From Desulfovibrio sp. (GTDB taxonomy: Bacteria > Desulfobacterota > Desulfovibrionia > Desulfovibrionales > Desulfovibrionaceae), in assembly GCA_031287575.1 (NCBI GenBank), contig JAITSV010000081.1, forward strand, positions 1-64,000: a DNA stretch of 64,000 bases, read 5' to 3'. The notes below the pieces were generated by a model. The model was given only the letters and a program-made list of their open reading frames with translations. It was not told the DNA's origin and searched no databases. A program made the translations under genes and the position numbers. Shown one piece after another: positions 17,912 to 27,000 of the stretch (the stretch's first letter is position 1; every line of letters begins with the position of its first letter).

Positions 17912-18013
17912 TGGGTGTCTCCTGTGCGGATCGTATGGCGTCGCAGGCGCCGGCGCCGCGCACGTCACCGTGCCCGCAGGGCGGGGCTGGTGGCGGCGCG
18001 GCGCACGGTGCGG

Positions 18014-19087
18014 CTAGAATTCGTCGTCGTCCATGGCCCCGGCGTTGTCGTCCGGGTCCACGACCTTGGTGGGCATCATGCCCAGATGTTCGATGAGCTT
18101 GGCTTCCACGTTCAGGCGCAGGGCCTCGTTTTCTTCCAGCAGGGCACGGACGTTTTCCTTGCCCTGGCCAAGGCGCTCGGACCCGAAGGCGAACCACGAG
18201 CCGCTCTTTTCGATGATGCCCACGTCCGAGCCAAGGTCGATGAGTTCGCCGGTGCGCGAAATGCCCGTGCCGTACAGGATGTCGAACAGCGCCTCGCGGA
18301 AGGGCGGGGCCACCTTGTTCTTCACCACCTTGACGCGGGTGCGCGACCCGTAGACTTCTTCCTTGTCCTTTAGGGTCTGGATCTTGCGGATGTCCAGACG
18401 GATGGAGCTGTAGAACTTCAGCGCGTTGCCGCCGGTGGTGGTTTCCGGGTTGCCGTAGCCCATGGTGCCGATCTTCATGCGGATCTGGTTGATGAAGATG
18501 ACGGCGGTGCGCGACTTGTGGATGGTGCCGGTAAGCTTGCGCAGGGCGTGCGACATCAGGCGGGCCTGACCGCCCACCTGCATTTCGCCCATCACGCCTT
18601 CCAGTTCCGCCTGGGGAATCAGCGCGGCCACCGAGTCGATGACCACGATGTCCACGGCGCTGGAACGCACCAGCATGTCGGCGATGTCCAGGGCCTGTTC
18701 GCCAAAGTCGGGCTGCGAGATCAGCAGTTCATCGGTCTTTACCCCAAGGCGCCGGGCGTAGTTGGTGTCCAGCGCGTGTTCGGCGTCGATGAAGGCGGCG
18801 GTGCCGCCCAGCTTCTGGCATTCGGCGATGATGTGCAGGGCCAGCGTGGTCTTGCCCGAAGATTCCGGGCCGTAGATTTCCGATACGCGGCCACGCGGGA
18901 TGCCGCCCACCCCAAGGGCCAGGTCCAGCCCGATGGAGCCGGTGGGAATCACCGGAATGTTCACGTGGGCGGTGTCGGACAATTTCATGACCGAGCCCTG
19001 GCCGTACTTGCGCTCGATGGTGCTGAGGGCCGTCGAGAGGGCCTCGCGGCGCATCTCTTCCGGCGTCAGCGCGGGTTTCTTCGCCAT
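18014..19087 (-). CDS. recA: Recombinase RecA
   Basis: The 357-residue protein has Walker [10 protein letters not shown], Walker [15 protein letters not shown], the L2 loop region [21 protein letters not shown] and an acidic C-terminus ending DDDEF. It forms filaments on single-stranded DNA, drives homologous recombination and triggers the SOS response. ATG 19087 follows GGAGA. The recA-alaS pairing is found in several bacterial groups. I could not identify a LexA box in the 286-base gap upstream. Confidence 0.98.
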   Translation of the reverse strand: MAKKPALTPEEMRREALSTALSTIERKYGQGSVMKLSDTAHVNIPVIPTGSIGLDLALGVGGIPRGRVSEIYGPESSGKTTLALHIIAECQKLGGTAAFIDAEHALDTNYARRLGVKTDELLISQPDFGEQALDIADMLVRSSAVDIVVIDSVAALIPQAELEGVMGEMQVGGQARLMSHALRKLTGTIHKSRTAVIFINQIRMKIGTMGYGNPETTTGGNALKFYSSIRLDIRKIQTLKDKEEVYGSRTRVKVVKNKVAPPFREALFDILYGTGISRTGELIDLGSDVGIIEKSGSWFAFGSERLGQGKENVRALLEENEALRLNVEAKLIEHLGMMPTKVVDPDDNAGAMDDDEF

Positions 19088-19373
19088 GTATGTCTCCGGG
19101 GTGGGATGATTGCGGGCTTGGGGTGCCCCCGGATACGCTGCCGGGCCTGACGGGCCGGGCGCAGAGGGCTTCACGGAGAATATCAGAAGGCGCGGCGGCG
19201 GGCAACGCCGGGTGCGCGGCTCCGGACGGGAGGGGGTGGAGCCGGTGGCGGACAGACGGGGACAGGGCAGGGGCCGGATGTCGGCCAGACGGGGGACGGC
19301 CACGCCCCATCCGCCGCCCGTGCACGCTCCGCGCCCCTTGCCAACGGCCCCCCCGCGCCGTATGTCACCCCGC

Positions 19374-20480
19374 ATGGAACGCAAACGCTATGACGCCGTG
19401 GCCCTGCTGTCCGGTGGTCTCGATTCTATTCTGGCGGTGAAGGTCATCGAGGAGCAGGGGCTTGCGGTCAAGTGCCTGCACTTCGTCTCTCCGTTTTTCG
19501 GCAAGCCCGGCAAGGTGAAGCACTGGGAGGCCATATACGGCCTGGACATCGCCGCCGTGGACCTGGGCGAGTCCTTTGCCACGCTGCTGCGCGAACGCCC
19601 GGCCCATGGCTTCGGCAAGGTGCTGAACCCCTGCGTGGACTGCAAGATCATCATGATTTCCCGGGCGCGGGAGATGATGGAGCGCTACGGCGCCTCGTTC
19701 ATCATCACGGGAGAAGTGCTGGGGCAGCGCCCCATGTCGCAGCGGCGCGACACCCTGAACGTCATCCGGCGCGACGCCGGGGTAAAGGAACTGCTGCTGC
19801 GCCCCCTGTGCGCCCGGAAACTGGACCCCACCCCCGCCGAGGAATCGGGGCTGGTGGACCGCAGCCGCCTGCACGCCATCTTCGGGCGGGGCCGCAAGGA
19901 ACAGATGGCCCTGGCCGAAAAGTACGGCCTGACGGAAATTCCCACTCCCGCCGGGGGCTGCAAGCTGGCGGAGCGCGAGAACGCGCGCCGTTACTGGCCG
20001 GTGCTGGCCCATTCCCCGCTTGCCACCGCCGCCGAGTTCAAGCTGGCCAACATCGGGCGGCAGTACTGGGCCGGGCCGCACTGGCTGTCCATAGGCCGCC
20101 ACCAGGCCGACAACGATGCCTTGGTACGCTTTGCCTTTCCGGCGGACCTGCACTTCAAGGTGGCGGGTTTTCCCGGTCCGCTGGCCATCGGGCGGCAGTT
20201 CGACGGCAAGGCCTGGGACGAGGAGGTTGTGCGCGATGCCGCCGCCTTCGTGGCCTCGTTTTCTCCGAAGGCGGTGCGCGAGGGCACGCCCGTCACGGTG
20301 CGCGTGGCCGGGCCGGACGGCATGGACGAGGTGACGGTAACCCCGGCACGCACCACCCCGCTGGGCTGGGGCGAGCTGAACTGGCAGGGCGTGCGCGAGG
20401 AAATCCGCGCCGATGCCCGCGCCCGCGCGCTGCCCGTGCCCGAAGGCAACGACGACGGCCCCGACGGGCAGTCGGAGTAA
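19374..20480 (+). CDS. PP-loop (ThiI/MnmA-like) ATP pyrophosphatase protein
   Basis: The product (368 residues from ATG 19374, or 372 from ATG 19362) has an N-terminal PP-loop [13 protein letters not shown] and then [18 protein letters not shown], a Cys pair spaced like the thiolation enzymes. The C-terminal half has a further conserved part ([15 protein letters not shown]). Such enzymes adenylate RNA or small molecules, most often for tRNA sulfur transfer, but the substrate here is not known. Neither candidate ATG has a good ribosome-binding site. It is divergent from recA. Confidence 0.8.
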   Translation: MERKRYDAVALLSGGLDSILAVKVIEEQGLAVKCLHFVSPFFGKPGKVKHWEAIYGLDIAAVDLGESFATLLRERPAHGFGKVLNPCVDCKIIMISRAREMMERYGASFIITGEVLGQRPMSQRRDTLNVIRRDAGVKELLLRPLCARKLDPTPAEESGLVDRSRLHAIFGRGRKEQMALAEKYGLTEIPTPAGGCKLAERENARRYWPVLAHSPLATAAEFKLANIGRQYWAGPHWLSIGRHQADNDALVRFAFPADLHFKVAGFPGPLAIGRQFDGKAWDEEVVRDAAAFVASFSPKAVREGTPVTVRVAGPDGMDEVTVTPARTTPLGWGELNWQGVREEIRADARARALPVPEGNDDGPDGQSE

Positions 20481-20791
20481 GGATGTGGAGCGGTCGGACG
20501 TTCTTCATCCGTTCTGACCACGCACCATCCCCACGTCCGTCCCCGTTGCGTGGTACCAGAAAGTACGACCAGCATTGCTCCCTTCACAGGCGGCACTTGC
20601 GTATGCGAGTGCCGCTTCTTTTTGGTATGGTCTGCCATTTCGCACCATTTCGCACTGTTGCGCGCCGCTGTCGGATTTCGGGGTGCTTCCGGAGGCTTCG
20701 GGCAGCACAAATCCCTTGATAAAGAAGGGGGATGAGCCTAATGAGGGGTGCCCGGATAGCCCGGAGCCCACATTTCAAGGAAACAGTGCAC
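20481..20791. other. Gap between the PP-loop gene and the NSS symporter gene
   Basis: No gene is seen. It contains the terminator at 20590 and, near the right end, the AAGGA ribosome-binding site of the symporter gene. Confidence 0.6.
20590..20624 (+). terminator. Rho-independent terminator after the PP-loop gene
   Basis: The stem GCGGCACT...AGTGCCGC is extended by inner pairs around GTAT and is followed by TTCTTTTT. Confidence 0.85.
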
Positions 20792-22156
20792 ATGGCGAAA
20801 CAGATCACCACCGCCCGCGACGGCTTCGCAACGCGCCTCGGCGTGCTCGCGGCCACCCTCGGCTCGGCCGTGGGCCTCGGCAACATCTGGAAGTTCCCGG
20901 CCCTCACCGGGCAGAACGGCGGCGCGTCGTTCCTGCTGGTGTACGTGCTGGCCACCCTGCTGGTCGGCCTGCCGGTGATGATATCCGAAATCATGCTCGG
21001 CCGCCGCGCCCGGGCCAACGCGGTGGGCACCTTCCGCCAACTTGCCCCCAAGGGCCAGCCCTGGCATCTGGTGGGCCTTTCGGGCGTGGTGGCCGCGTTC
21101 CTGATCATGGGCTTTTACACGGACGTGGCCGGGTGGGTATTCGCCTACATCTTCAAGGCCCTGTCCGGCGAAATCGCCACCACCGATCCCGCCGTGGCCG
21201 CCAAGGCCTTCGAGGCGCTGGTGGGCAACCCGGTGCAGTCGCTGCTGTGGCAGTGGGGCGTGCTGGTGCTGATCAGCGTCATCATCATCGCCGGCGTCGC
21301 GCAGGGCATCGAACGCACCACCAAGGTGCTCATGCCCGTGCTGCTCCTGCTGCTGGTGGCGGTGTGCGCGCGCAGCCTTACCCTGCCCAAGGCGGGCGAG
21401 GGCCTGGCCTTCCTGTTCACCCCCGATTTCAGCAAGATCACCCCCGGCGTCATCCTGATGGCCTTGGGGCTGGCCTTCTTCAAGCTGTCCATCGGCATGG
21501 GCACCATGACCACCTACGGCAGCTACTTCCGCAACGACCAGGACATTCCACTGACGGCCACCCGCGTCATGCTGTGCGACCTGACCATCTCCATCCTTGC
21601 GGGCATGGCGGTGTTCCCGGCCGTGTTCAACTTCGGCTTCGAGCCCAGCGCCGGGCCCAGCCTGCTGTTCATGACCATTCCCGCCGTGTTCACCTCGCTG
21701 CCGGGCGGCCAGGTGTTCATGGTCATCTTCTTCTGCCTTACCGCCATCGCCGCCACCGGCGCCATGCTCTCGCTGCTGGAAGTGCCCGTGGCCTGGCTGG
21801 CCGAATCGTTCGGCATGCCGCGCAAGCGCGCCACCATCCTCACCTCGGTGACGCTGGCCATCATCGGCATTCCGGCCACGCTGTCCATGTCCACCATGGC
21901 CAACGTGAAGATCTTCGGCATGACCGTGTTCGACCTGTACGACTTCCTGTCGTCCAACGTGCTGCTGCCCGTGGGCGGCATCTTCATCTGCCTGTTCGCG
22001 GGCTGGGTGTGGGGCGCGGCCAACGTGAAGACGGAACTGTCCAACCGGGGGCAACTGCTCAACGGGCCCATCATTTCCGCGTTCCTGACCGTGGTGCGCT
22101 GGGTGAGCCCGGTGCTGGTGTTGCTGGTGCTGCTCAAGGGGCTCAAGGTCTTCTAG
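20792..22156 (+). CDS. Sodium-dependent transporter, NSS (SNF) family
   Basis: The 454-residue membrane protein has about 11-12 hydrophobic segments. The first carries the sodium/substrate motif GSAVGLGNIWKFP characteristic of neurotransmitter:sodium symporters. Bacterial members such as LeuT, TnaT and MhsT import amino acids with sodium; the exact substrate cannot be read. ATG 20792 follows AAGGA at about 20778. A divergent relative of the dispersed repeat lies immediately downstream of its TAG. Confidence 0.93.
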   Translation: MAKQITTARDGFATRLGVLAATLGSAVGLGNIWKFPALTGQNGGASFLLVYVLATLLVGLPVMISEIMLGRRARANAVGTFRQLAPKGQPWHLVGLSGVVAAFLIMGFYTDVAGWVFAYIFKALSGEIATTDPAVAAKAFEALVGNPVQSLLWQWGVLVLISVIIIAGVAQGIERTTKVLMPVLLLLLVAVCARSLTLPKAGEGLAFLFTPDFSKITPGVILMALGLAFFKLSIGMGTMTTYGSYFRNDQDIPLTATRVMLCDLTISILAGMAVFPAVFNFGFEPSAGPSLLFMTIPAVFTSLPGGQVFMVIFFCLTAIAATGAMLSLLEVPVAWLAESFGMPRKRATILTSVTLAIIGIPATLSMSTMANVKIFGMTVFDLYDFLSSNVLLPVGGIFICLFAGWVWGAANVKTELSNRGQLLNGPIISAFLTVVRWVSPVLVLLVLLKGLKVF

Positions 22157-22189
22157 CGCGCGTCGAAAACGCGCAGTACGCGGGCAATG

Positions 22190-22266
22190 GCAGCGTCAAA
22201 CCGTTTTTTTGCTCCGGTCGAATACGGCAAACGTATGCTCCCGTCGCAAAAAAACGGTTTTCCTTG
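22190..22266 (+). repeat. Divergent relative of the repeat core, with replaced stem
   Basis: GTCAAACCGTTTTTTTGC pairs with GCAAAAAAACGGTTTT across a loop containing GGTCGAATACG...CGTATGCTCCC, then TTTTCCTTGCC follows. The order matches the core of copies A-E, but the stem bases are wholly different while complementarity is perfect. It begins 34 bases after the TAG of the NSS symporter, in the same orientation. The terminal inverted repeats are not recognisable. Confidence 0.7.
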
Positions 22267-22339
22267 CCGGAAAACGGAAATGCCGTGCGCAGTTGGAAAT
22301 ATAGGCCGAGGTTCGTGCGAACCAGCACGCCATGAATGC

Positions 22340-22366
22340 AAAGGCCCCGCTTCGGCGGGGCCTTTC
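22340..22366. terminator. Bidirectional terminator hairpin
   Basis: AAAGGCCCCGC-TTCG-GCGGGGCCTTT is a perfect stem with a stable TTCG loop, placed between two convergent genes (NSS symporter and nuclease). Confidence 0.88.
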
Positions 22367-22449
22367 GCGTTGGCGGGGCGGGGGACTGGCAAGCAGGAGA
22401 ATGGGCAGGGGGAAAAGGATGGGAAAAGATGCAGGCCAACTCCGCAATC

Positions 22450-22914
22450 TCACCACTCCTTGCGGCCACCCGCGTAAGGTTTGGCCAGCCCTCGTTGGAT
22501 GAGCGCGGAGGCGATGTCGCCGCCGTCGGCTTCTACGTCGGCCAGTAGACGAAAGTACTTGTCGCGGCGCAGGTTGCGCAGGGTCACCGTGCTGCCGGGC
22601 GCCGCCATAAGCAGGGTCAGTTCGCGGGCGCGGCGCGACAGTTCGCGCAGTTCCGCGCGCGGGTCGCGTTTTTCCGGGGTGTCGCACCCGGCTATGCGCA
22701 CGCTGATGGCCCGGCCCGCCACGGGCGGGTAACCGGGGATGTCTACTACCAATGTGTCGCCGTCCGGCACGCGCAGCACCACGGCCCGCGCATCGCCGAA
22801 TGTTTCCCCTGCCCGGCAGGCAAAACCGCCCGTGTCCGCCAGCAGCGGCGGAAACAACAGGGGCAGGGCCAGAAGCCCGGCGCGGAGCATGCGGGCAAGG
22901 AATGTGCGGCGCAT
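22450..22914 (-). CDS. Secreted staphylococcal-nuclease-like protein
   Basis: The 154-residue protein begins with an export-type signal (MRRTFLARMLRAGLLALPLL) and then carries an SNase domain. The catalytic segments are visible: VPDGDTLVV, VRIAGCDTPEKRDP and RRDKYFRLLADV, giving the Arg-Glu-Arg pattern of this calcium-dependent fold. It probably cuts DNA or RNA outside the cytoplasm. ATG 22914 was chosen because the signal peptide begins there. It is preceded by an AT-rich promoter-like stretch (about 22915-22945) that contrasts with the surroundings. Confidence 0.85.
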   Translation of the reverse strand: MRRTFLARMLRAGLLALPLLFPPLLADTGGFACRAGETFGDARAVVLRVPDGDTLVVDIPGYPPVAGRAISVRIAGCDTPEKRDPRAELRELSRRARELTLLMAAPGSTVTLRNLRRDKYFRLLADVEADGGDIASALIQRGLAKPYAGGRKEW

Positions 22915-23116
22915 GTATATATAAAAATCTATATGCAGAAAAAGTGCAAGGGTGCGCCGCCGCTCGGTGCGGGGTTGGCGATGGGGGCATTGGCCCATGT
23001 TCGCGCGGCTCGGGCGTGCCCGTGTTCGGAAAAACCGGCATCCGTTGCCGCCGCAATCGCGCTGTCGCCCGAATGGCGTGAAAAGGAATGGAACTTGCTG
23101 TACTTTTGGCGGAAGG

Positions 23117-23152
23117 AGAAAAAAATGCCCCGGCGGCACGGCCACCGGGGCG
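23117..23152 (-). terminator. Rho-independent terminator after moaE
   Basis: On the minus strand, GCCCCGG and CCGGGGC form a stem and are followed by a run of seven T residues. Confidence 0.85.
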
Positions 23153-23188
23153 GAACGGAATGCGGCAGGGGCCTTGCGGCCCGTGGCG

Positions 23189-23551
23189 TCAGCCGAAGAT
23201 TTCTTCCTTGGTCACCGCCTCGGCCTTGATGCGGTCGAGCAGTTCGGCAAACACGGCCTTGACGTTTTCGCGGATGTCGCCCGCCACCACCAGGAACAGC
23301 ACGTCGTCTCCGGGGGCCAGTTCGCCCTCCACGGCGTCGGCCAGGATGCGGAAGATGCCCGGACGTGCCGACAACTCGCGGCATATTTCATTGATGCGCT
23401 CGCGGTCGGGGGTTACCCTGATGGCGACCACGTTGCTCTTGTCCTTGCGCGACCAGCCGCGCACCACGCCGTTGTGCACCAGCACCATGCCGACGTTGTC
23501 GGCGAAGCCCGGTTCCTTCTTCAGGTCCGCGAGGGCCTTGGTAACGTCCAT
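23189..23551 (-). CDS. moaE: Molybdopterin synthase catalytic subunit-like MoaE
   Basis: The 120-residue protein resembles MoaE in its middle (IRVTPDRERINEICRELS and RPGIFRILADAVEGEL) and in its Lys-containing C-terminal end, AEAVTKEEIFG. MoaE joins MoaD to convert precursor Z into molybdopterin, needed for formate dehydrogenase and related enzymes in sulfate reducers. It is shorter than the E. coli protein (about 150 residues) and stands alone, without moaD. It is divergent from the TPR gene, 52 bases away, and ends in a strong terminator. Confidence 0.75.
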   Translation of the reverse strand: MDVTKALADLKKEPGFADNVGMVLVHNGVVRGWSRKDKSNVVAIRVTPDRERINEICRELSARPGIFRILADAVEGELAPGDDVLFLVVAGDIRENVKAVFAELLDRIKAEAVTKEEIFG

Positions 23552-23603
23552 TCATCACTCCGTATCAGGGTTGTTCCCTGGTTAGCCGTATCCAGAGGTC
23601 CGG

Positions 23604-26228
23604 ATGCCCCAGTTGCAATCGTTGCTGCGCCGCCTGCCGGAGTTCCGCGAATCGCGCATGAGCGCCGCGGGCCTTGCCCTGTGGCTGAACTGGCAGGGAG
23701 ACATCAACCCCGCCGTGCCGCAGACCTTGCAGGATTACGGCGGCATGACCATCGCCGCCGAGCGCGACCAGTCGCTGTGGTTCTTCTTTTCGGCGGACGT
23801 GTTCCTGGCGCTGGCGCGGCTGGAAATATGGGGCAAGTTCAACCCGTTGCCCGTGGCCGGGCAGGTGCTGCCCGCGCGCCTGCTGCTGGGCATGAAGCGC
23901 GAGATTTCCCTGTCGCTGGAAAACGTGCTGACCACGCAGGAACTCATTGCCCCCCAGGAATTCCAGGTGTGGGTGCACCCGCGCGCCCGCGAGATGGGCG
24001 CCGGCGTGCCCGGCCTGTCCTTCGAGAAGGCGGCGGCCCTGCGCGGCATGGTGCCCGCCGAATGGACCATGCTGCGGGCCGACTCGCGCCTGCCGTACCA
24101 GTCCACCACCGGATGGTACTCGGTGCTGCGCCCCCTGGGCAACCCCCTGGACAAGGGATTTCAGGCGGGCTGGCGCTCCATGTTCGGCGAGATCGAGGAA
24201 ATCCTCAAGCGCCACAAGTTCAAGTACATCCTGCACGAATCCTTCCTTATCTTTCCGCTGGAAAACCTGCGCCTGTACCGGCAGTGGTGCCGCGACCTCC
24301 TGCAACGCGTGCGCGAGGTGAAGGAACAGCGCCCCGACGGCTACTGGCCGTGCGTCAGTGCCATCGTGGACCGCAAGGGGCTGAACTTCAACAATGAATT
24401 GCCCAGAAAGGTCGCGCTGGACTGGGACCAATTGGTGCCGGACTACCCGCATACCAGTTTTCGCAACGCCTACCTGCTGGGCGAGGGCTTCACCATCCAC
24501 GAGGTGCGCTTTTCGGTCGAGCACAGCAGCATGGACGACTGGTGCAACGTGGGCCTTGCCGATGACGGCCAGGAAGCGGGCGCGCTGCCGGTGGTGGTTT
24601 CCACCCGCGCGGTGGCGGGCAACAACCCGTGCTGCTTCTACTGCGGCATGCGCAACCACGAGGTCACCGCCTGCCCCACCCGCAAACTGGAGACGCTGAC
24701 CCCCAGCGTGTGGCGCGACGTGGCCCTGCTGGACTTCGAAACCCTGAACCAGGGCTTCCAGATCATCGACGCGCAACTGGCCGGTGACATTGGCGAAGGG
24801 GTTTCCGCGCTGTTGGGCTCTGAAGGAGCCGAAGGCATCATGACCCGCGCCATGTTCGACATCGGCAGCGCCGGGCAGCACCGCATGGTGCGCCGCATGT
24901 GGCTGGCGCGGGGCAAGGAATATCCCAAGGGCCTCGACGAAATGGCCCCCAAGGACGACAACCCGGTGTGGGGCGTGCTGGAATCCATCCGCCACGGCGA
25001 GCCGGTGGCGCTGGAACGCGAGCTGGCCCAGATCCAGATCAAGAACCCGCGCGATTACCGCAACCGCACCATGCTGGGCTACGTGGCCCTGGAACGCGGC
25101 GACCATCTGCGCGCCGCCTCGCTGTGGAAGGAAGCGGAAACCCTGGCCCCCACGGCGTTGCAGCAGGGCTGGCACATCTTTCTCCAGGCCCGCCTGCACG
25201 AGGTGCAGGGCAAGTACCAGCCCGCCACCCAGCTGTACCGGCAGGTGGTGCGGCTGTGCCCGCAGTGGGCCGATGCCGAGTACCGGCAGGCGGTCTGCCA
25301 TGTGAAGATGGGCTTCGTGGAGCAGGCCACCTCGCAGTTGCTGACCCTGATCGCCCAGGACCCCAACGTGTTCAACCGCGTACTGCTGGACCCGGAACTG
25401 GAGCGCGGTCACCTGCACCTGCTTACGGCGCTGCACGTGCCGTGGAGCGAGGCGGAGAACCGCGTCGAGGAAGAAAAGCAGGGGCTGGGGCGCCTGCGGG
25501 CGGAACTGGGCACGTGGTTCAGCGAGGAACACCCCTTTGCGGTGCAGACCGACGTGCGCGTGACCAATCTGGTGCGCATGGCCGAGATACGCAACTTCGT
25601 GCCGTTCCAGACGGTTATCAATGGGCGCTCGCAACTGGAAAAGGACATGCAGTTGCGCATCGGGCGCGAGGCCAAGGACCTGAAGACGCGGTTCAACGGG
25701 TTCATGGCCCGGCTGATGCACATCCGCGACGAGGCCGCCTGGTTCCCGTTCCCGCGCATCCTCGTGGAGTTCAACAAGAACTACAACATGTGCGCCGCCA
25801 GTCTGAACTGGGCGCTGAAGACCAATTTGCAGGTGGCGGAAACCTTCAAGCGTGCCCATGCCGTGGCCGAAGCCGAGGAGGAACGGTTGAAGGACCTGGA
25901 ATCGCGCCTGAAGTTCCTGCGGATGGTGCGCGATTCCACGCTGTTCATGCTGCTGTTCTGGCGCAGCTTCCTGTGGATGGAGATCGTCGGGCTGCTGCTG
26001 ATCCTGGTGGCGGCGCCGCTGGCCCTGTTCTATGGCGAGCGCGCCGGGGCCACGTGGGCCTCGGGCCTTATCAGCACCCAGAAATGGCAGTTGCAGAAGG
26101 GGTTGATCCTCATCCTGTCCGTGGTGGCCCTGGGCCTTGCCGCGCTGCGCACCACCCTGGTCTTCGAAAAGAAGAAGGACAAGCTGTTCAACGAGGCCCG
26201 CGAAAAGCGCACGAAGAAAAAGAAGTAG
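23604..26228 (+). CDS. Large TPR membrane protein with a CCHC zinc-knuckle motif
   Basis: The 874-residue protein has no signal peptide. A long N-terminal region contains C344-x2-C347-x4-H352-x4-C357, the exact spacing of a retroviral-type zinc knuckle. TPR-like repeats follow at about 480-620 (RNRTMLGYVALERGDHLRAA). A possible coiled stretch at 750-775 is rich in Glu and Ala, and two membrane segments (about 790-815 and 830-850) precede a basic C-terminus ending KKKRTKKKK-like. The domain order suggests a membrane-anchored scaffold. I do not recognise a characterised homologue. ATG 23604 has a modest AGAGG site. Confidence 0.85.
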   Translation: MPQLQSLLRRLPEFRESRMSAAGLALWLNWQGDINPAVPQTLQDYGGMTIAAERDQSLWFFFSADVFLALARLEIWGKFNPLPVAGQVLPARLLLGMKREISLSLENVLTTQELIAPQEFQVWVHPRAREMGAGVPGLSFEKAAALRGMVPAEWTMLRADSRLPYQSTTGWYSVLRPLGNPLDKGFQAGWRSMFGEIEEILKRHKFKYILHESFLIFPLENLRLYRQWCRDLLQRVREVKEQRPDGYWPCVSAIVDRKGLNFNNELPRKVALDWDQLVPDYPHTSFRNAYLLGEGFTIHEVRFSVEHSSMDDWCNVGLADDGQEAGALPVVVSTRAVAGNNPCCFYCGMRNHEVTACPTRKLETLTPSVWRDVALLDFETLNQGFQIIDAQLAGDIGEGVSALLGSEGAEGIMTRAMFDIGSAGQHRMVRRMWLARGKEYPKGLDEMAPKDDNPVWGVLESIRHGEPVALERELAQIQIKNPRDYRNRTMLGYVALERGDHLRAASLWKEAETLAPTALQQGWHIFLQARLHEVQGKYQPATQLYRQVVRLCPQWADAEYRQAVCHVKMGFVEQATSQLLTLIAQDPNVFNRVLLDPELERGHLHLLTALHVPWSEAENRVEEEKQGLGRLRAELGTWFSEEHPFAVQTDVRVTNLVRMAEIRNFVPFQTVINGRSQLEKDMQLRIGREAKDLKTRFNGFMARLMHIRDEAAWFPFPRILVEFNKNYNMCAASLNWALKTNLQVAETFKRAHAVAEAEEERLKDLESRLKFLRMVRDSTLFMLLFWRSFLWMEIVGLLLILVAAPLALFYGERAGATWASGLISTQKWQLQKGLILILSVVALGLAALRTTLVFEKKKDKLFNEAREKRTKKKK

Positions 26229-26288
26229 GGCGAAGCGTGTACAGTATTTAGGACGAGTAGTAGCCGGAAAGCTCTTTTCGTCTGTTTG

Positions 26289-26753
26289 CTACCTTCGCCA
26301 TCCGACACCAGTATTCATGTCCAGCATGTAGTCCACGGTGCCATGCCCACCCCGGTATTCGATGCACCGCACTTCGTATACTTTGGCTTGTTTTAATGGG
26401 GTGATCCGAACGACCTCTGCGCACAGATGACCGTTTAGATTGAGCATAAGTGCAGCAGCTTTCTCCGCGCTCATGTCACTGCCAGCCGATGGCGTGGATG
26501 GTCTTTCTCCGGTAGATTGTTGGCGGGGACAGCCTTGGGTCATTGAGGTCAGCACTACCAGCGCGGCAATAGCCAGTATCACAAACAGGACGGCCTTCAG
26601 CAGTGCGGTAAAACACCCTCCGCCCTGTGCCTGTGCAGTATGCTCCTCGGGGTGTTCCAGCCTTCGTCTTTTCAATGGGCAGCCACAGCCTGGACAATCG
26701 TATGCCGCGTCAGAGATATCCCGCTGGCACTCCGGGCATTTGATTAGGGCCAT
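26289..26753 (-). CDS. Zinc-ribbon membrane protein of lower-GC origin
   Basis: The 154-residue protein begins MALIKCPECQRDISDAAYDC; the Cys residues form C-x2-C...C-x2-C, a zinc ribbon. A membrane segment follows (about residues 47-68), then a Ser/Thr/Pro linker and a globular C-terminus. This matches the common small zinc-ribbon/TM family of unknown function. GGAGGTG lies about six bases before ATG 26753, giving a clear start. The gene and its flanks (about 26230-26900) are visibly richer in A and T than neighbours, which suggests horizontal acquisition. Confidence 0.78.
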   Translation of the reverse strand: MALIKCPECQRDISDAAYDCPGCGCPLKRRRLEHPEEHTAQAQGGGCFTALLKAVLFVILAIAALVVLTSMTQGCPRQQSTGERPSTPSAGSDMSAEKAAALMLNLNGHLCAEVVRITPLKQAKVYEVRCIEYRGGHGTVDYMLDMNTGVGWRR

Positions 26754-26909
26754 ATGCACCTCCATGTCATCGGCTAGCAAGTACAGCGGATGCGTGCAAG
26801 GTGCTTAGTTGGCTTGATGACCCTGGCCCTAATTAAATTCGATGAAGCTGTATTGATGGGGTATGTTGAATTGGGCAGTCCGGTTCCGCTTGGGCTGTTA
26901 CGTTTACCT

Positions 26910-26950
26910 GAAACCGCCCGGTTCCGCATAAGCGGGGCCGGGCGGTTTCC
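26910..26950. terminator. Hairpin between the zinc-ribbon gene and tex
   Basis: GAAACCGCCCGG pairs with CCGGGCGGTTTC over a 17-base loop. It lies beyond the tex stop on the minus strand and has only a weak T run on either side. Confidence 0.6.
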
Positions 26951-27000
26951 AACGGGTCGATGAGCGAATTTGTCGATGCGGCCTGCGTTCGTGCCGGGGG

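Noticed and set aside
15425-18373. Very long open frame opposite alaS and recA
   Set aside because: The codon pattern is that of the antisense strand of real genes; no domain can be seen.
26240-26290. Another copy of the stop-linked repeat after the TPR gene
   Set aside because: Neither terminal repeats nor the GTCAAAC...CGAATACG core are present.
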